The notes beneath the pieces were generated by a model. It worked only from the letters and a program-made list of their open reading frames with translations, searched no databases and was not told the origin of the DNA. A program made the position numbers and the translations under genes. Below are positions 33,909-46,970 of a stretch of 64,000 bases of DNA, piece after piece; position 1 is the stretch's first letter, and every line of letters starts with the position of its first letter. The stretch is from Turbatrix aceti (taxonomy: Eukaryota > Nematoda > Chromadorea > Rhabditida > Panagrolaimidae), in NCBI GenBank assembly GCA_963969345.1, contig OZ017767.1, positions 11,104,471 through 11,168,470 on the forward strand, written 5' to 3'.

Positions 33909-34257
33909 AAACAATCATACGCAGCCTGCGTCTACGTCAGCTTTACGGACGGCTCTTCACCGAATCTATTCTTCGCGAAGAGCCGAATCGCGCCCAAGAA
34001 GCAAGTGACTTTCCCGCGTCTCGAACTTCTGGGAATTCTCACCGGAGTTCGCATCAAGAAATCGTTGGACAACCTCGGCTTCCGCAACTCGCGCACCATT
34101 CTCTGGACCGACTCCGTCTGCTGCTACCACTGGATCAACTCCGGCCAGCCTCAACCCAACTTCGTGCAGCAGCGCTTCAACGAAATCAACAGCGTGCCGG
34201 GACTGGAAGTCCGCTTCACCCAAACGCACAAAAATCCCGCCGATCTTCGGACACGTG
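33909..34257 (+). pseudogene. BEL/Pao pol fragment (RT/RNase H connection)
   Basis: The frame reads YAACVYVSFTDGSSPNLFFA, then KSRIAPKKQVTFPRLELLGI and ILWTDSVCCYHWI, ending in THKNPADLRTRE. This is the BEL/Pao Pol region with the typical PRLELLA, WTDS and NPAD motifs. It covers about 115 residues, with no reverse transcriptase catalytic block or integrase. It starts a few bases after the tRNA segment and stops at the right LTR. Confidence 0.85.
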
Positions 34258-34588
34258 AGCCCAATCCCTACTTTTCTTCTCGTTATTCTTCGTACCCCTC
34301 AAATTAGGCCCCGTTATTCCTGCCTAATTTGACTTTTGTTGTTCTACTTTATTTGTGTCGATGGGATAAACTTACTCCCACTACACTCGCTCGGCTACCA
34401 CGCGCAACGACGAGCTGTCTGCGCGCCCCTACAACTATCAACCAGGATTACCGCTCCGACGCATCCGGTTAGGTCATTTTTCTCCTTTTCCCTTTCTTTT
34501 CCTCTCCTTTTTCAGTGGCAGCGCCACACAATTTTTAAAATTCATTGATTTATTTATTAACAAATTAAAACAAAAAAATCAGAAGTGA

Positions 34589-36677
34589 TCATGCTTCGCT
34601 TTCATCAGGGAGTTCGCCATTGGGTTTTTCTTGTTCCTCTTCGGAGGAAGACACCGCGTATTCGCTGTCTTCATCTTCTTCGTCGTCATCAGAATCCTCT
34701 GGATACAGGGTCTTCAAGAATTCCTGTCGCTCCAGTTCAGTCATAGCCGCCAGTCTGGCTTTGAGAGCTTCGGCGTCGGCAAGTGTCTTTTCTGTGTACG
34801 ATGGACCGATGTTCACGCGAACGGGAATCTTTTGTCGGGGGAGATCGAAGCGATCCATGGGGTTGCACATCATGTCGTACTCCAGGATAAAGGATGCGTA
34901 GTTGGCGGCAACAGCTGCTCGGATGCGGCAGTCGAAGGTGACTTCAATGGCTGGGGGCGAGATGAGTTTTGTGACTTTGCTAAAAAATTAGTCGTTTGTT
35001 TGCAAAATTCAAAATCATTACGAAAGCAGAATCAAAGAACGTGAGCGCGCTAAAGGTCCATAAAACGAAAATAATTTAAAAATTATTCGTCGCGGGACCA
35101 TCCAAATTTTTTTTAAATTAAAATTTTCGCGTTATTTTTTCGTGATTTAAAAAAATACCCACCAATCGCTTTCCTCGAGGAGAACGTTATCAGTAGGCGG
35201 CAGGACGTCACTGATGGTGACCGACTTGGATGACGTCTCCAACTTGAAGCTTGCCACCTTGTTGATGAGTTCGACAGTTGCGGTGTTGTCTACTTCATCG
35301 GGTGGCGCAGCTTTGAAGTTGACAAAAAATATTGCAGGAGAAAAGTTGACAAAGTGAAGCACAAATTGACAGACTTTGTCCTTGACAAGCTGATCGGCGC
35401 GATGGAGCCTGATCTCTGGCACACAGTTGGAAGCGATGAGCCGGATGCGAAAACCCGTAGACGATGGCATGTAGTCGAGGCGCTGCAGGATTTGTAGGCA
35501 TTCGTTGCACCTATCCGCCGAGTTGTTGATCAGCTTGACGTGCGGCAGCGTGGAATTGAGCACCTGGAAGATTTTTGAAAGGTTATTTCAGGTGTTTAAA
35601 AAAATGAACAAAAAACTTTTGGATTTTTTCAGGTTTAAAAAAAAGAAAAATAAAAAAAACAACATTTTTTGAGTCTCGAAACGAAACACTTCGGTACCAA
35701 AAACGAATTTATTATGCAGAAAAAATCGTTTTAGGACCTGTTTTTGCCGTAACAAGAATTTAATCATTTTTCGGGATTTGAAGTGAAATTTTTTTTATTG
35801 GGATTTGAGTCTTATACCGAAAAAATTTGTTTGCTTTTTTGAGTTTACAAACGAATTTTTTTTTAGTTTTTGGTCTTTAAACGAAAAAATTAGATATGTT
35901 TATTTTCCTATAAAAACCAACCTGAGTGCAGTCCTCAACAAACTGATCGTAAGTCCGATGGGTGGTAGAAGGCGTCGCGAGAACCTCCTCGTCGGTGAGT
36001 TCCCGTACATCGTAATCCCTGAGCTCATCTTCATCGCAAAACGTAAAAACAGGAGCATCCGGCTGCTTAGGACGGCTAAAAATTTTTGACAGCCCAAATC
36101 GATCGGTCGCAGGCACCCGCGATGGCGTGCGGGCGCTGGACTGACTCTGTCGACGCTCGTTGGTCTCCTTGGCTTCGAGGGCGAGCTGTTCAGCTTCTTC
36201 GATGTCGTTGATGGCACGGACGTGGTTTCGGACAGCTTCGAAGTAGGGATCGGGCTCGGGTTCCGGCTCGTCCCAGGTCTCGTCTGCGGCGTGATCCTCG
36301 TAGCCGGCATCCTGGCTTGAATACTTGCAGAGCAGGCAGAGGAGTCGTATTTTGTCACCGTGACCACGCCTAGTCATCACCATGCCTGCAAAAGTTATCA
36401 AAAAAAATTTTCATCCACAAATTAAAAAAAAATGAAACATACCACAAATCGGACACTGGACACATACCTGACACCTCGCGCCCTGATTCCTCACCTGAGC
36501 AATCGAGAGGACGTCAAAGCAATTTGGACAGAACGTAACATCACTCGTCGGACGGACACAAACCGGACAACGCAGCTTTTTGCAGTCCCGGCAGAGAAGT
36601 AGCTTTTCCAGGGGCTGGTAAACGCAGCACGAGCACTTGTAGAACACTCCTCGGTCCGGTAAGTAGGGTGGTGCCAT
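34589..36677 (-). CDS. dnc-4: dynactin subunit 4 (p62)
   Basis: Four exons (36677-36443, 36385-35922, 35563-35163, 34979-34589) give 496 aa, near the 460-aa human DCTN4. The N-terminus is a cysteine-rich RING-like zinc region (YKCSCCVYQP, CRDCKKLRCPVC, FCPNCFDVLS, CQVCVQCPICG). It is followed by MVMTRRGHGDKIRLLCLLC, which corresponds to the family's second Cys block (RCLHCxWTSRD). The middle has an acidic, Ser-rich linker. The last exons form the beta-sandwich part (KVTKLISPPAIEVTFDCRIR) and a strongly acidic tail. The protein is part of the pointed-end complex of dynactin, which links dynein to cargo. Confidence 0.88.
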
Positions 36678-37154
36678 CGCTGACGGGATAACACCAACGG
36701 CTGGCAGGCAGGATCAATCAGAAACAGCAAGATCAGAAAAAAAGAAAAAATCGAGGTTTTTAAAAATTCGCGGTGGGAACATGCGTTTTGCAAAATTCGT
36801 TCACGTGTTGGGCAGCCAAAGTGCGCACGCGCTTGTCAAATAAAACCCTTTTTTCAACATTTTAACAATGCTTTATTACGCCAAAATCAATGCATATAAA
36901 AATATTATTAGGTAGTTCGGAATGTAAAATGTGATCTACAGGTGCAAGATTTGTCAGAATAACGTGAAAACATTTTTTTATCGTAAAAACTGAGAATTAC
37001 GATCAAAACGGTTCTTTTTTTCGCCATTCTGACAAATTCAAAGTTACGAAAAAAATTTGTTTTCACGTTATTCTGACAAACCTTGTACCTTACGTCTCGA
37101 ATGACTAAATACTCGAAGACCGATATGCAATGTTAGTACCTATAAATTCGAAGC
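36678..37154. other. intergenic region with a small foldback MITE
   Basis: Contains the upstream region of the dynactin gene and the TIR element at 36941-37089. No gene seen. Confidence 0.5.
36941..37089. repeat. 149-bp foldback MITE
   Basis: Termini GGTGCAAGATTTGTCAGAAT and ATTCTGACAAACCTTGTACC form inverted repeats of about 34 bp with two mismatches, extending into AACGTGAAAACA. No coding capacity. Target duplication not clear. Confidence 0.75.
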
Positions 37155-40100
37155 TTATGGAAAATCGCTAAAGGACAAATCGTTACAGGAAAAGCTTCGA
37201 ATTTGCCGGCAGTTGAGAACCCAAGCGCGTCTGGCGTCCAGAGTCGCGAAGCAGGGCTGACCGACGTATTCAGAATCAACAAAGTAATGGAAAGCTGAGA
37301 CGTGACGATTCCGCGATGTCTTCACCTGATCCGGTGACACCACAGAAGTGTATCCGAATCTTAGGACTTCAGGTGACAGGGATCGGGCACGATATTTCTT
37401 GATTTGACGCTTGGCAGCGATGACTGCGTCCTCGGCTTCGCGGCAGCATTTGGCAATTGAGCTGGCACATCGACTGGGATCGAAGACGTCGTGCAGCCAG
37501 CGGCGACCTTTTCGATGGAAGTCGACGTGCCGTTCGCAAAGGTTGTAGAAATGTACACGGTGCATGGCATTGAGGTGGACGTTCAGGGGCCGAATTGACT
37601 CGAAAAGTTTGATACTGAAGTGCGCGGGGGGAAGCTTGTATCGAGATCGAATGGACTGCTTCAGGGATTCAATTCGCTTGTCCAGGGGCTGAAATTAGAA
37701 AACACGAGTGAGAAATTTATATTAAAAAAATTGAGCATAGTAACGATGCCTCAGATAACTTGAGCTGAATTACTGTATTTAAACAACAAATGTTATTTTC
37801 CAAACATGCTGACGTTATTTGGAACTAGAGCCATTATTTGGTCAATTTACAGTAATCTAGAACAAGTTATCGAATTTTGTAAGTATCCTAGTATCCTTAG
37901 AACAAAACACCAACCGTTTTCAAAAACTGCAAAGCCCACTCAACATGCGGCGGCTTTGGTTTCGGCGGTGAAACGGGTCTCGCGATGTTTTTCAAAAACA
38001 ACTGATTCAGCGCCTCTTCCTGCTTCTTCCGCAACGCAACCACCTCGTACGTAATCGGCTTCACGTATTCCTGAATCAGGATCTTCACCTGTGGTCTCGG
38101 CGGTGGTCGTGGACTGAACGCACGTGGAGTCGCCACCACGGTAACTGCTGACGTCGACGGACCAGGAGTGCATTCTTCCCTTACCTGGTGATCCAAGTCG
38201 ACATCGATTTCCGTCACAGAGTTGAGATCTTCATGCGGGTCAGGTCCATGGCCGAATTCTTCCTCCAATCGTTGTTCAAATCTTCTGTCAGCAGCATTCA
38301 GATCGGGCTCGACAGGGGTGTCCGTAGATTCGACTCTTTCAATCGTAACAGCAAGGGAGCCATGCTTTTCCGGGCTGCTTGGAGCCACCGGCGGATGATA
38401 GCGCTCGGTGTCGTCCTCATTTGTATCCAGCCTCACCGGTGAGGGAACATCAGGTACGTGATCCATAAAATCGTCAACCGGGGTGTCAATTCGGGATTCA
38501 TTGGTGATGGATTGAATGTCGTCAGAGGAGCTTGACTCATCCTCAGATTCATCCCAGAATCTCCGACGCCTTCTTGTCGCTCCAGCACTCGACGATCGAG
38601 CAGACGACTCCGGTCGGGATGGAACAACCCGTGCTGCGAGGCGTTCCCGGATGTCGGACAGACGCTTGGATGACGGCAGTACCTGGGAGATGTTCTTGCC
38701 ATCAGGATCCCGCATTACCGCTTTTGATCCATCGCCCAGCGAGTACTGACCAGGCCAGAGACTCTTCGTAGCGCCGATTTCAAGGCTCCGAATAATGCTT
38801 TCGTTGTCGGGAAAGATGACCGAGTCCTTGTTGATTGCTTCGTCGAGAGGAGCACCAAAATCATCGTCATGCAGGTCGTTGTCAACAGTCGATATGCGAT
38901 TCAAAAATTTTTGAAAGCTGTTTTCAAGTGATAAGTTGTGGCTCATCAATAAGCCAGCTTCAATTGGGAAGTAAGGTTCGAGGCTGATGACTTTGGAGTT
39001 CAAACGCCGAGTGATGTAGACTCGACTTTGACTGAAATTCGGCCTCTTTTTACCACCAAAGACCAATTCCTTGATCGCGTTGACTTTAATCTGCCATTCG
39101 GAACTCGTGTCCTCGACGACCTCGCTGTACATGTTCTGTGGATAGCATAAGATAACGTCAAACAGATTCGTTTGAAGCTCTTCGCCCTCCATGTAGATAT
39201 TGGTCCAGTATTCTCCAACAAAGACAAACTTGGCGTAATGCCTGTAGACATTCATGGACACCGCGTAGCATCCGATGTACTTGAGAGCGTCGAGGGTGGT
39301 CGCAAAGCTCCGGGTGGCCCTGGAAGGCGCCATGGATGGTGGTAGGGGCTTGACGCCCTTTCTGCTCGCCAGAAGAGACGGTTTTTTTGACTGAGCAGCC
39401 GCAGGTGCTGGTTGTTGGAATTTCTTCCTTTTGACCGCCTTGTTCCAGGTGACGGGACGCCACTTTGTTCGTAGCATACGAAGGTAGTTGTACACCATGC
39501 GGATAGGCAGGACAGCTCCGTACCTGGCCTCAGGTCGGAGCTCGTTGATCTGAGCATGGTTGTTGATGAACCTGAGCTGAAGAAGGTACTCGAAGGGTCG
39601 GTCCTCGGCAACGGAGAGTTCGAACACGTTGAACCGGCTGGTGAAGCCTCGGAAAGACATTTTCTTGATTTTTGAATCATCCGCGAGCGCTGGAGGCTTC
39701 GCAGGGATGAAAATCCCGACTTCGGAGGTGGGAAACGAAAAGCAGACCCTCTGGGCACCGGTAGGAGAGCGTTGACTGAAGGTGAACTTGGAAATCTTTT
39801 CATCGGCCTCGATCTTGGTGAAACGAGTCTTGTAGGCGACCGGAGATCTGACAAAAGCCGGATGACGGTTTCGGACCGGGCTCTGACTCCTGGATAGCCG
39901 AAGACGTGGGATACCAAACCGAGATCCAGCTGAGACGATCGAATACGGTGGAGGAGGGGTCATTGATCGGCGGCCACGCACGATCTTGATCCGCTGCCGT
40001 CGAGCACCACGACGAGTCTTGATCTTGCGAAGAAAAGGCTCAATTTGATGGTCGAGGGTCTCGAGTTCAGCCCGGAGGCAGGCAGGTGAGGGATACGAGT

Positions 40101-41735
40101 TGTAAAAGACCAGTGGACGAATTGTGGAAGACTTGAACGAATAATTGACGGCCGTACGATTGTTCCAAAGCTCGAAATTACCGTAGAGCCGCTGGCAGAT
40201 GTGGACCAGAGGCACGGTCTCCGGCAACGAACGCTTGACAGTGACACGGTTGAGGGTTGGGGCGATGACGGATACCAGCTTGTTTGCGTTGTGGCCAAGC
40301 TGAAATTGGGATTTCAGGAAAATTAGTAAAAAAAAATCGTTTTGAGACAAATAAATCTTGTTTTTATTTTTTAGGTATTTCTGATTTCAAAAAATTTCGC
40401 TGTAAGATCCGCCGAATACGGTTTTTACAAAAAATAATCAGAAAAATAATCGTGGTGTAAGATAATTAAACTACATACCACAGTTTTTACAGTTTTCGTT
40501 GTAGGACGAGTTAGTTCCGTTTTTTTGAATTGTCGATGTAAAAATTTTTTGTTCACAAAAAACTCACCAATCTCAGATCAGGCAGCCTTGCGATAAACTT
40601 TTTGTACAACGGATTGGGAAAATGAACAACCGTGGAAAAAGCCTGGCTATACTGCATGTTTGAATCATACCGTCGTCTCTGATTCGTTGTCGACTTCAGC
40701 GCAGTCGTTGACCGCTCGACCAGTTCGTGATCCGATCGCCTGCACGCTTCGCACTCGTCGTCCGGGCAGACGTCCAAGGTAGTCCCGCGTTTGGCAACAT
40801 CCGGATTGTTGAGTGCCAGGGCTTCGTGCGGCGTGAGACGGCAGTCAAACTGGCTGATGAGATAGGCACGCAGCGTTCGCTCAAACCAGGACCTTTCAGA
40901 GACCGTGAAGCGCATGAACGATGCCGTTGAAAAATAATCCATCAGAGTAGGCAGTTTTTGGGTTGCCATGAGTGGAGCCTGTGTGGGCAGTGTGAAGTTG
41001 GAATCCTCTACGCCGTCGATCATGCCTTCTCCACCGACATCGCTCAGATCGGATTCTGAGTCGTCGGTGTTGTTGTTGGCTGCCACCGGCCGTCGACGTT
41101 TTCGCTGGACTGGAGGCTTGGAGGGGCCGGGGGCTTTCGAGGGGCCGGGGGTTGTCGAGGGGCCGGGGGCTTTCGAGCGGCCCGGGACTGGCTCCGGGGC
41201 ACGTTCAGGCGGCATGACAGGTGTTGGGACGCTTTTTTCGCAGTCCTGAAAAAATTCTGACTTTAGAAAAACTTTATTTGAGGGATGCGGAGTTTGAATT
41301 TACGATCGTAACCTTTGTCAATTCGAAAACAAAGAGACGCGCACTAAAATATTCTTGCGTCTGGTTCATAAATCAAAAGGTAAAGCGACGCCGGCGACAC
41401 GCGTAAATGCCAACTTTTTGGTGTCAACATCGGAGAGCGTCAAAAATTGGAAAATCGGACAAAAGTTACGACAATAATAAAAATAGGTAAAAAACCGTAA
41501 TCGCAGGCAAAAAATTTTTTTTTTCACTAAATAAATTTTGAGGCGCGCTCCAAAAAAAAATCAGAAAATTTCTCACCTGAGTCTGGCCAGCATTTTGCCG
41601 CTGGCTACTGACACTCGTGACCAAAGTCGATTCAGCCGGCACTGCACTCGCAGAAGGAGAACCCACCGACATGACGATCAGGTCATCGTCGGACGATGCC
41701 GAAGTAGCAGACGTGGTTACGTTATCCGTTTCCAT
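37155..41735 (-). CDS. large protein of unknown function, 1251 aa
   Basis: Four exons (41735-41577, 41245-40568, 40299-37915, 37688-37155), all phase 0. Residues 1-100 are Ser/Pro-rich with repeats of GPSKAPGPS and a basic KRRRP that may be a nuclear signal. A globular part follows (LPTLMDYFSTASFMRFTVSE) with CPDDECEACRRSD, a possible metal site. The long third exon has basic segments (KTRRGARRQRIKIVRGRRS), a well-ordered region (IGCYAVSMNVYRHYAKFVFV, NLFDVILCYPQNMYSEVVED), then a long acidic, Ser-rich stretch. The last exon is compact and His/Arg/Cys-rich (HRVHFYNLCERHVDFHRK). I do not recognise any domain. Alternating ordered and charged regions suggest a nuclear scaffold, but that is a guess. 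The exon 3 donor (ACG|GTTGGT) was chosen because it alone keeps the last exon open. Confidence 0.7.
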
Positions 41736-43851
41736 TATTTCTGAAAAAAATTAATTGGAAAACAAAATCGTCGGTGCTAACAACTAGCGCCGAAAGAGAC
41801 CAAAGTCTGTACAGTGTACACCCCGGCTAATGTCAGTCCCTCCCACAAATTTCCTTCTTTCAAGGCAATTAGCAACTTACACAAATAAAAGGCAGACAGA
41901 CTGCGCAATAAATATCACTCTGGGCAAGATGATTTGAAGCTCGCGCCGACGAAGAAAAAAAGAGAGAAGAGAAATGTCGATGAAAGCGCAGTCACTCATA
42001 CAGAGATCAGGAGTTGAAGGTGGTGCGGAGAAGCAGGGAAGAGATGGCAGTCAGTCGTCGGATAGTTGTGTTTTTTATTGCCGGAATAGAAAAACAACAA
42101 CATTCCGCCTCGGACGGCGAAGAAGAGAATGCTCGATCGCGAGGGCCTGAAAAATGTGAAACCACATTTACGTCTCGTGATGAGGAAACCAACAGAATTA
42201 TGATAGGACACGAAATAACCAGGATAAAGCTAAAGCAACAATGCTTCTTCATTTTTGCAAAAAAAATTAGCTTTTCCAACTGCGCGCGTTCGTGGTGGGA
42301 GCATCGAAAAGGAGAATTCTGTACGAACTCACTATCGCAAGGTGTAAACGATGCTTATTAGGTTAATTGGGTGGAAAAAGTATTAGGATCCCCCTGTGGT
42401 AATACATAATTACTTTAATAATAGTAAAAAAAGTATTTTACTTGAAATTTGATAATGTACCAGCTAATGAGCATTATAATTATTGTTGGTAGCTGTTGAA
42501 ACAGCTATGATGTGAGACGGTAGTGATGCACATGGCACAATACATATTATAAAGATACTGGGGGATGAAAATACCACAAAATCGAAGAAAAAAAACGAAA
42601 AACGGCGTGAAGTGCAAAAAAAGTGTCACAAATATTTCGAATTTCGTTGCAAGATTAAGCCCACTATCTATAGGCGTACTGTTATTTCCTTCCAAAAGTA
42701 TGCTTTGTTTTTTTTGTGCAGCTGCAACCGCTTTGCTTCACTTTGTAGTCGACTTGCATCATTCATATTTTTTGGCTCTTTATTCCCATCCTCGTTCAAA
42801 CTGAACCAATGGGATGGGAATCATGGGATCTGTTTGTCCATGAGAACGCTGGAAAGCAAACATCTTTTCTCTGTGTGCCAGCGATTTTTCCCAATCCAGG
42901 TTGTCGAACTGATGCCCATGCCGACACGATTCAGTGAGCAACATCGTATAGACTTCAAAGTAGGTCAGGAAGTTAGTAAGCGTCCACTTCTTTGTTCGAA
43001 ATGCAAAATATTGCAGTGTCGATATTCCCACCTTGCAAATAAATCAGTGTCTATACGTCGCGTCGCGGCTCTTTGCCAGTCTGTTCGCGACGACCTATCC
43101 TTTTTCTGACGATCCAATCGCATGTCCAATCGCAAGTTATTGCTGTCTCGAGTTATTGCTGTATTGCTGTCTAGGATCCTACAAAGATGTAGTAAGTCTT
43201 TTTTTCGTTTCTGAAAAATATGTCAAGTTGATTTGTTCTTGTAGAACTTTTATATACCAAAAACATCGAGCCTTGTGGTTTTTTTTTTGGGGGGGGGGAA
43301 ACTTTTTTTGTATCAAAAACAAGTGTATGGACGGGCCGGATGTTTCTCTGTCCGGCTTCTTGTCTTTTTCAAGGAAAACAAATTATACAATTTTTTTGGG
43401 GGATGAGTGTTTACAGGTCGGGTCCATTAGGTTCTATTCGGTATGGGCCAGCCCGATTTGTCAAAAAGCGTTTGACTGCGCTCGACCATATTTGCAAGTA
43501 ACTTGCAACTGTTTATTATTTTTGAATTGTTGTGTTTTTTACTGTTTTTTTGCTCTTGATTTTGTGATACACTGTTTTTGATTCCACCCACAAACTTATA
43601 ACTTGGTAAGGACATGTTTATGTGATACTTCAAAGGATGACAAATTGACAGCAAAACATACATGCTAGAACACGAAAATAGGTAACGGGGTAACTGACAG
43701 TTGATGAATGAGGTTTCCCAGCTGACAGGTTTGTTGTTCCTTTTTGTTAGGCTGAATTCAATGCGTTGTTTTCAATTTCATTGCAGCCGGCGTTGTCATC
43801 TTATCTGAAGCGAGACATTTTTGTTTTCACCGTTTATCTGTAGCCCGGAAC
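41736..43851. other. long intergenic region
   Basis: No gene recognised. Overlapping short frames at 42480-43110 and 43033-43581 lack motifs and splice support. There is a G9 run at 43291-43299. Confidence 0.4.
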
Positions 43852-44106
43852 TTACTTTCCGAAACCGGGGCGAACCGGAACGGGGCGAAGGGGTGGCGGA
43901 GGAGGTCGGAAAACCGGAGGAGGTGCTCTCACAGGAGGAGGAGGGGGAGCTCTCACGGCGGCTTTGATTTGTTGTTTCTCGATGGCACGCGTAGCTGCCT
44001 GGAGTCTCTGCTTTTCGAGCTCGAGTTGGGCCACACGTGAAAGCTGACCGCTGACGGAGACGAAGAGGGCGCAGAAGATGAGGACAAGGATGCTGAAGAC
44101 CTTCAT
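43852..44106 (-). CDS. small secreted proline-rich peptide
   Basis: One exon of 84 aa. A signal peptide (MKVFSILVLIFCALFVSVSG) is followed by a charged helix QLSRVAQLELEKQRLQAATR and a Pro/Arg tail (APPPPPVRAPPPVFRPPPPP) ending RPGFGK. A TATA box lies at 44161. Pro/Arg-rich tails occur in some antimicrobial peptides and in cuticle peptides; neither role can be shown here. Confidence 0.7.
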   Translation of the reverse strand: MKVFSILVLIFCALFVSVSGQLSRVAQLELEKQRLQAATRAIEKQQIKAAVRAPPPPPVRAPPPVFRPPPPPLRPVPVRPGFGK

Positions 44107-44160
44107 GTTGGGTGCTGTACCAAACAACAGGTAGGTGGTGATCATTGCAAATTTTCTTTC

Positions 44161-44169
44161 CTTTATATA
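44161..44169 (-). promoter_or_regulatory. TATA box of the proline-rich peptide gene
   Basis: TATATAAAG on the minus strand, about 55 bp upstream of the ATG. Confidence 0.6.
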
Positions 44170-44575
44170 CTCTTTTGACTTCCGAGGCCTTTGCACCCTA
44201 TTAATTATTGGTTGTCATAGATCAACGTTAACGTGTTCCAGTAAGTACTCATGTGTCCTCGTTGTAGTCTAGGTATAAACGTACATACACTACTTTTTGA
44301 CATGCATCTTTTTTTCCATTGCTTTCATTAACGCTGATCGTTGATTAGTGAGATTAATGACCGATAAGTGGAAGTAGTTTAGCGTACGCCTTTTGTGCAA
44401 ATGACTTGTTTGCTGAAGAATTGTGCGTCAGATGGATGCGTAGAAATTTGAGTTTAACTTTTTTATGATTTTATTTTGTCTATAAACAGACAAAATAAAA
44501 TTGTGCGTCAGACTTTCTTCCTTATCGTTGTGATTCAAATTCTCTTATCATTTTATCATTACGTCCGGTTGTTAA

Positions 44576-46597
44576 CTACGCGGCAAGAAAGAAAGTTGTT
44601 AGCACTAAAACAAAGAATGTGACAAGACTGAGGGAAGCCGCATGAGAAGCTCCTCCGATCGTTACTGTTGCCGCTGGAGTGGGAAGTTGTAGCGCCGGTT
44701 CAAACTTATTATAGTCGTGCTCGCCGTTGAGAAAGTTAACGAGCATCTGCAGTGCCGGGCCTGGACGATCATTAGGTACAAAGTGACCGGATCCCTGTAA
44801 TAATTTTTAAGATCATTCTAATTATGGAATATCGATTCTACCTTGACAGTCAACACGTCGATGTAGAATTTATCATTGGTACCGTTGACGTTTGTGTAGT
44901 AGTTTTGGTAATAGCCAGCCAGACGTTGTCGGAAGTTCCACGTTGTTCGATCTTCTTTTTGGAATCCCCATGTTTTGGCAATGTTGTCGATGTGCCAAGC
45001 ATCACCTAAGAAATTGCAGACTGTATCGACCTGAATATTGGGGCATTATTTATAGCTTTATATTTTCTGAACCCACATCGCCGTTGTAGACAAGCACGTG
45101 GAATCCGGGGACAGGTGTGTCTGGCATAGTAGCAATGCTAATGATTTTATCAAATTGTGTGTTCGTGTTGAAATATGTGGTGAGGTAGTTTTTGAATAGA
45201 TCATCACTATAAAGTGCTCAATGCCTCAAATAATCAAAAAACATCAACTTACTTGCAGTCCTGCCACTGCACTTCAGATAATATCCAATTTTGGTCAACG
45301 TGGAAAGCATTTTGAACGGCTTCATTGTTAAGGTAGATCGTAGCGCCATTCGCGTTCCAACAAGGGTATCCGAATTGGCTGTCAGTGGAGTTGTAGTTCA
45401 ATGAATTCTGAATTCAGTATTTTTATAACTTTTTGTATAACATCAGTTTACCGCTGTTTGAAGACCACCTGTGTAAGCTGCCCTAACAGTGGGTCTCATG
45501 GTGCGCGCTTGCCGATAGCTTTTTAGCAGCTTGTGTTGGAACGTGCTTTCACCCTGGAACGTGTTTGTCGCATTTGTACCGTAACAGCTTTGATAGAAGT
45601 TATAAGAATCGTAACTGAAAAAAAAAGTTTTTAACCTGCTTTAAAAGAAGTTTGAACCGACTTGCTCATTTGAGCGGGAACGTATTTAGCTGTCAAATTA
45701 CCACAAGCATCAGTTCCGTTATTTCCCTCCGTTCCGACGCTGACGTGTTGTGAAAATTTACAATCTTCTAGGAGATTTACTGTATTGCATCCACAGACAG
45801 CAAGAATTTCAGTCCACTGATCGATTCCGATGAGACCGTGGTAGTAACTCCAGTAAACGAGAGAATCGTACAGTACAGGAACATTCATGTATCCGTTTCC
45901 AATAGCAACACCCTTGAAATTAGAGTTTGGATAACTGCCAGCTACGATAGATTCAAGAATCCTTTGTGTGACAGTAGGGATGTAGATGCCTGCATACGAT
46001 TCGCCAGTGATATACCATGTTCGGTTTTGATATCGTGTCTGGACGCGGGCAAAGAAGTCAGCGATGGCATCGTGATTGAGCTGTGCGGTAAGATCGTCGC
46101 CGACTGTGTACCCGGTGATGTTATCGGTGTCGTATGAAAATCCAACACCGATGGGGGATTCGATTGCTATTACATTAGCTCGCTGAAACTTTTATTCATC
46201 CAACTACTTGTTTTTTTCTACAAACCTTATTCCACGCATAAATGTTCTCATAGAGACTGAGTCCATCCTGATTGACATAGAAAGGACCGAGTTCCTCAAA
46301 CAATCCACCAACTGAACTGCATCCCGGACCACCGGTGAACCAGACGACCAAAGGATCGTTTTCAGGGGTTTCAGACTGCGATTCCACAAGCCAATAAAAC
46401 ATCTTCAAAGTACCATTTTCATTTGCATTCAGGTATCCTGAGTACTGATTAAAGTTGATCTTGAATGTCACATTGGGCAGAAGCGTGATCCTATCGTCTT
46501 CACCAATAGCCAGGATAGGCGACGTCAGCAACGACAAAATGACACATCCGGTAACGAAGCTCAAACTCGCAATTGTCTGCAACCAAGTTGCCGCCAT
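44576..46597 (-). CDS. serine carboxypeptidase (S10), copy 1
   Basis: Seven exons (46597-46226, 46182-45662, 45614-45452, 45407-45253, 45206-45077, 45030-44842, 44794-44576) give 582 aa. A signal peptide is followed by the substrate-binding start DDRITLLPNVTFKINFNQYS, the oxyanion motif TGGPGCSS, and the catalytic triad in GESYAG (Ser), YNGDVD (Asp) and KGSGHFVPNDRP (His). Many Asn-x-Ser/Thr sites suggest glycosylation. The C-terminus is a hydrophobic tail (SLVTFFVLVLTTFFLAA) that could be a GPI signal or membrane anchor. S10 enzymes trim C-terminal residues in lysosomes or the gut lumen. It is the last of three tandem copies on the minus strand. Confidence 0.93.
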
Positions 46598-46970
46598 TGT
46601 AGGAAACACAAATGAGAAGAGCTTGTCAGTCAAACAAAGCAAGCATTCCTCCTCAATCTCTTCTTATCACGTCTTACTCTGGGGTGTGGCGACCATCGGG
46701 AAACGCGGATGAAATCATTAATGGTAGTATGTAAGGTTTCAGCTTCTCTCGTATCGGATGGGGGACGGGGGCAGAGGTAACAATTTTTTTATAGTTGGCG
46801 TTGCTTTTTTGTTTTTTTTGGCCAAACGTGAAAATTTGGTCTGATGTTGAAGACGATGACGCAGATATTTATAGTGATAAAATTATATGTCTCATATCTT
46901 TTGATGCTTCAAAGTGTTTGTATTTTACAACCTTTTCAATTGTTGCACTTTTAGCATTATCAAGCGTTAA

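Larger units (their letters stand above)
33661..34533 (+). mobile_element. internally deleted BEL/Pao LTR retrotransposon with tRNA-Gly readthrough
   Basis: Two direct repeats act as LTRs: about 33687-33838 and 34280-34533. They share CCCCTCAAATTAGGCCCC, GGGATAAACTTACTCCCAC and the end TTTTTCAGTGGCAGCGC. The left copy lacks about 80 bp present in the right. Between them lie a tRNA-Gly segment and a short pol remnant. Gag, protease and most of pol are absent. LTR starts could not be fixed exactly and no target duplication was found. Confidence 0.75.

Noticed and set aside
43033..43581. 182-aa frame with many Cys and Phe residues
   Set aside because: Low-complexity composition, spans a G9/T-rich stretch, and has no start context, signal peptide or splice support.
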